A stretch of DNA of 64,000 nucleotides from NCBI RefSeq assembly GCF_001866055.1, contig NZ_MLQS01000001.1, forward strand, positions 1,046,501-1,110,500, given 5' to 3'. Shown here piece after piece: positions 60,862 through 64,000 of this stretch; the first letter of the stretch is position 1, and each line of letters begins with the position of its first letter. Below the pieces are notes generated by a model that was not told the origin of the DNA, ran no database searches, and was given only the letters and a program-made list of their open reading frames with translations. Both the position numbers and the translations under genes were made by a program. Source of the DNA: Anaerobacillus alkalidiazotrophicus (lineage in GTDB: Bacteria > Bacillota > Bacilli > Bacillales_H > Anaerobacillaceae).

Positions 60862-61680
60862 TTATTCAAAATCGTTTTTAACTTTCTCTAAATCCTCAAA
60901 ATATTTTGCATGTGTTTGCTGAAATAACAGATCAAACATATCTCCAACTTCTTCTCTTAGAACTTTTATTCCTTCTCCCGTAACCCCACCCGGTACAGAT
61001 ACGCGCTCTTGTAAAGTCGGTAATGTAAAAATCCTCTTTTCTAGAAGCTTCCCCAATCCAATTACCATCTCACTGGCCAACTGTGTAGCTTCATCTTCAG
61101 TAATCTCGGTTTGTCTCACAGCAGCATCAATAAAGGATTGGACTAAGAAACTAAAAAAAGCGGGTCCACAACTAGCTATATCTGAAGCAACACGAGTAAT
61201 ATTTTCATCAATGGTTACTGGTGTAGAGATATGTTTCATTAAATTATTTATCTTTTCTTTATCGATAGTTGTACAAGTAGTTCCGTAACTTACGAGTGAA
61301 GTCCCTGTTAGAGCTCGATTAGTTATACTGGGAATAACACGAGCCACTTTACAAGGAACAATGGATTGTAATTGCTCTATAGAAATCGGACTAGTAATTG
61401 ATATGACAATTTTATCATCTGTTAATATTGAACGTAAATCCTTTAACAGGGGATGAAATTGCAAAGGTTTTACACATAGAAAGATTAAATTAGCTTTAGC
61501 AGCCACTTCATAAGCGGTTTCGACCACTTTTATTTCAGGAAAGTTTTCTTTGAAAAATAAAGCTTTCTTAGGTGTTCGATTCGTTATGATAAGCTGAGAT
61601 GGAGTAACGGCATTTGCTTCAATAAACGCTTCAATTAAGATGCTTCCCATACTTCCCGTTCCAATAATACCGATTTTCAT
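60862..61680 (-). CDS. comER: ComER, pyrroline-5-carboxylate-reductase-like protein
   Basis: A 272-residue protein with the Rossmann head MKIGIIGTGSMGSILIEAF and the P5CR-type LPNTP-like and CGPAFFSFLVQ motifs. ATG 61680 has a GAGGAACAT site. ComER affects sporulation and biofilm formation in some Bacillus; it runs against comEA, as in B. subtilis. Confidence 0.85.
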   Translation of the reverse strand: MKIGIIGTGSMGSILIEAFIEANAVTPSQLIITNRTPKKALFFKENFPEIKVVETAYEVAAKANLIFLCVKPLQFHPLLKDLRSILTDDKIVISITSPISIEQLQSIVPCKVARVIPSITNRALTGTSLVSYGTTCTTIDKEKINNLMKHISTPVTIDENITRVASDIASCGPAFFSFLVQSFIDAAVRQTEITEDEATQLASEMVIGLGKLLEKRIFTLPTLQERVSVPGGVTGEGIKVLREEVGDMFDLLFQQTHAKYFEDLEKVKNDFE

Positions 61681-61801
61681 ATGTTCCTCCCCTCCTTCCA
61701 ACTTCTTACCCTTAAGTGTATGAATGATGGGGGAGGTTTATGACACGGAAGTGATTTGAAAGATTTAAATAATCAAACTGATTTGTAATTAAGGATCATA
61801 G

Positions 61802-61893
61802 TCCCACCTCTAGGCGTAGCGTAGGTGGGCACTTCCATTCAGGTGGAGTTTAGACTCCATCTGAATTTCCGATGTTCTAGCGAAGCTAGACTT
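61802..61893. repeat. Structured repeat with three hairpins
   Basis: CCCACCT...AGGTGGG (61803-61829), ATTCAGGTGGAGT...ACTCCATCTGAAT (61837-61866) and CTAGC-GAA-GCTAG (61877-61889) stand in a row. It resembles the repeat at 28468 in style but not in sequence; probably another IS200/IS605-linked or RNA element. Confidence 0.5.
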
Positions 61894-62143
61894 TTCTTGA
61901 GATAAACTCTTCTACCATTTCTTTTGTTACAAGTTTTCTTAATGGATATCCATGTGATTTACATAATTTATTTATCTCCTCTGTAACCTTATTTACTTCT
62001 ACTAAAGAAAAATCTTTTTTATTCTTAGCTATTTTGATTATTTCTTCAATTTTTTCCTCGCGTATCTGATCGAGTTTCCGATAATTTTTTTCTGCATTAA
62101 TAAAATTGTTCATTTGTTTTTTAATTTGAAGGTGTACACTCAT
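61886..62143 (-). CDS. DUF2533-like protein (YpbS family)
   Basis: An 85-residue helical protein: NKVTEEINKLCKSHGYPLRKLVTKEMVEEFI is the part I associate with DUF2533. No function is known. AAGGAGAGAAAG precedes ATG. It is divergent from comEA. The hairpin repeat at 61802-61893 touches its 3' end. Confidence 0.6.
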   Translation of the reverse strand: MSVHLQIKKQMNNFINAEKNYRKLDQIREEKIEEIIKIAKNKKDFSLVEVNKVTEEINKLCKSHGYPLRKLVTKEMVEEFISRKV

Positions 62144-62187
62144 GTCTTTCTCTCCTTTAAAAAATAGTCTTAGGGGGTTATTTATTA

Positions 62188-62799
62188 ATGATTAAATTAA
62201 GGCGTAATAGTGCATTTCTGCTAATAGTTTTTTCTTTAGCCTTGTTTTTTAGTGTAAGCTTTATTAGAAATTTTGACAACAGTAGAGTTAGTGAGGGTAG
62301 TTTTGAGAATTTTATTGAGTATCAGGGGTTTGAAATGGAGGTTGAAAAACAAGAAGAAGAGATCAGAACAATTATAGTGGATGTCAAAGGAGCGGTTAAT
62401 CAACCGAATGTCTATGAGATGTATCCAGGTGACAGGGTTATTAATGCTATTGAAAAAGCAGAAGGCTTCCATAGCGAAGCGAATGTGAATTTGATAAACC
62501 TTGCACAACTATTAGTAGATGAAATGGTCATTTATGTTCCGTTTATTGGTGAACAAGGAGAATTGAGTTTGGTTTCAACATTGGATACTACTAATAGTAC
62601 GAATGGAAAGATAAATCTTAATTACGCAACGAGTGAAGAACTCCAAGCTATTCCTGGTATTGGCCCTTCTAAAGCGTCAGCAATTATTTCTTATCGAGAA
62701 GAATTTGGTAAGTTTAATACTGTTGATGAGTTAATAAATGTTTCAGGTATTGGTCAAAAGTCGTTGGAGAAAATGATCGATTTTATTGAGGTGAAATAA
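62188..62799 (+). CDS. comEA: ComEA, competence DNA receptor
   Basis: A 203-residue protein: N-terminal anchor (SAFLLIVFSLALFFSVSF), a SLBB beta-grasp domain (VDVKGAVNQPNVYEMYPGDR) and a C-terminal double helix-hairpin-helix (LQAIPGIGPSKASAIISYREEFG; VSGIGQKSLEKM) that holds DNA. It binds incoming DNA at the membrane. comEC is not seen downstream; the next gene is a sulfhydrylase gene. Confidence 0.9.
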   Translation: MIKLRRNSAFLLIVFSLALFFSVSFIRNFDNSRVSEGSFENFIEYQGFEMEVEKQEEEIRTIIVDVKGAVNQPNVYEMYPGDRVINAIEKAEGFHSEANVNLINLAQLLVDEMVIYVPFIGEQGELSLVSTLDTTNSTNGKINLNYATSEELQAIPGIGPSKASAIISYREEFGKFNTVDELINVSGIGQKSLEKMIDFIEVK

Positions 62800-62908
62800 G
62801 TACATGATTTGACATATAAATATAATGCGTACTTTATGGAGAGTTGCTACCGTTTAATAAACTCAAACGATATATTTTTTTGGAATTGTTAAATTAATCT
62901 GAATTTTA

Positions 62909-62938
62909 TTGACAGTTGTTTATTGATAACAGTATAAT
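62909..62938 (+). promoter_or_regulatory. SigA promoter of the sulfhydrylase gene
   Basis: TTGACA (62909-62914), 18 bp, TATAAT (62933-62938), 84 bp before the start. No SAM-riboswitch fold was found in the leader. Confidence 0.7.
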
Positions 62939-63018
62939 CACTTAAATGTTTTGTTGGTAAAAATTTGTACAACATAAAACATAGAGACGAAGTTTATTAA
63001 ATTTTTAGGAGGAAATAA

Positions 63019-64000
<982 letters not shown>

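Overview
The window is low-GC DNA from an endospore-forming, naturally competent member of the Bacillaceae. The support is sigK, sda, the yqeH-aroE-yhbY-nadD-yqeK-rsfS-yqeM-comER-comEA block, AGGAGG-type ribosome sites and many TTG/GTG starts. A seven-gene Mrp Na+/H+ antiporter operon fits an alkaliphilic or salt-exposed life. No tRNA, rRNA or CRISPR array was found.

Region 1 (1 to about 20650) is a mobile element that runs off the left edge. Its right end interrupts the sporulation sigma-factor gene sigK: the C-terminal coding part starts at an AATGA-containing junction at about 20651 and ends at 20944, in the way the B. subtilis skin element splits sigK. The element carries a cI/ImmA-type lysogeny switch with a 17-bp operator array, a replication-initiator-like gene containing five exact-length 24-bp repeats, many small early genes, a PAPS-reductase-like PP-loop enzyme, a DnaQ-like exonuclease, and a long one-way block (10339-17862) of tiny membrane proteins. 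That block also holds a major-coat candidate, two secreted proteins (one with FN3-like domains and a C-terminal anchor) and a Zot/pI-type ATPase. It has the gene plan of a filamentous phage (inovirus) and lacks terminase, portal, tail, holin and conjugation genes. A YolD-like gene with a LexA box, a small serine recombinase and several DNA-binding genes lie near the sigK junction. A filamentous-phage-like element serving as a sigK intervening sequence is the most striking find.

Region 2 (21170-24808) is a Fur-box-preceded operon: feoA, feoB (frameshifted in the G1 region), a small Rossmann-fold protein with nicotianamine-synthase-like character, and a flippase-like membrane protein (frameshifted). 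A class-I amidotransferase and a gamma-glutamylcyclotransferase-like protein follow.

Region 3 (26458-38915) handles beta-glucosides: a LicR-type PRD regulator, EIIB-EIIC-EIIA, a GH4 phospho-beta-glucosidase, a second almost identical EIIB-EIIC pair, a GH1 phospho-beta-glucosidase and an HPr gene. cre boxes, paired leader repeats and intercistronic hairpins accompany them. A DMT-like exporter, a Cof-type phosphatase and a self-regulated MarR gene follow.

Region 4 (39108-54003) has a giant DHH-CBS-tRNA nucleotidyltransferase fusion, a cupin, pssA and psd for phosphatidylethanolamine, a CdaR-type regulator with glcD-glcF, and mrpABCDEFG on the minus strand.

Region 5 (54298-64000) has sda facing a DnaA-box cluster, the yqeH to yqeM operon, comER, a DUF2533-like gene, comEA and the start of an O-acetylhomoserine sulfhydrylase gene cut by the right edge.

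Several genes between 4.9 and 24.3 kb look interrupted at homopolymer runs. They may be real decay or base-calling errors, and each is flagged.
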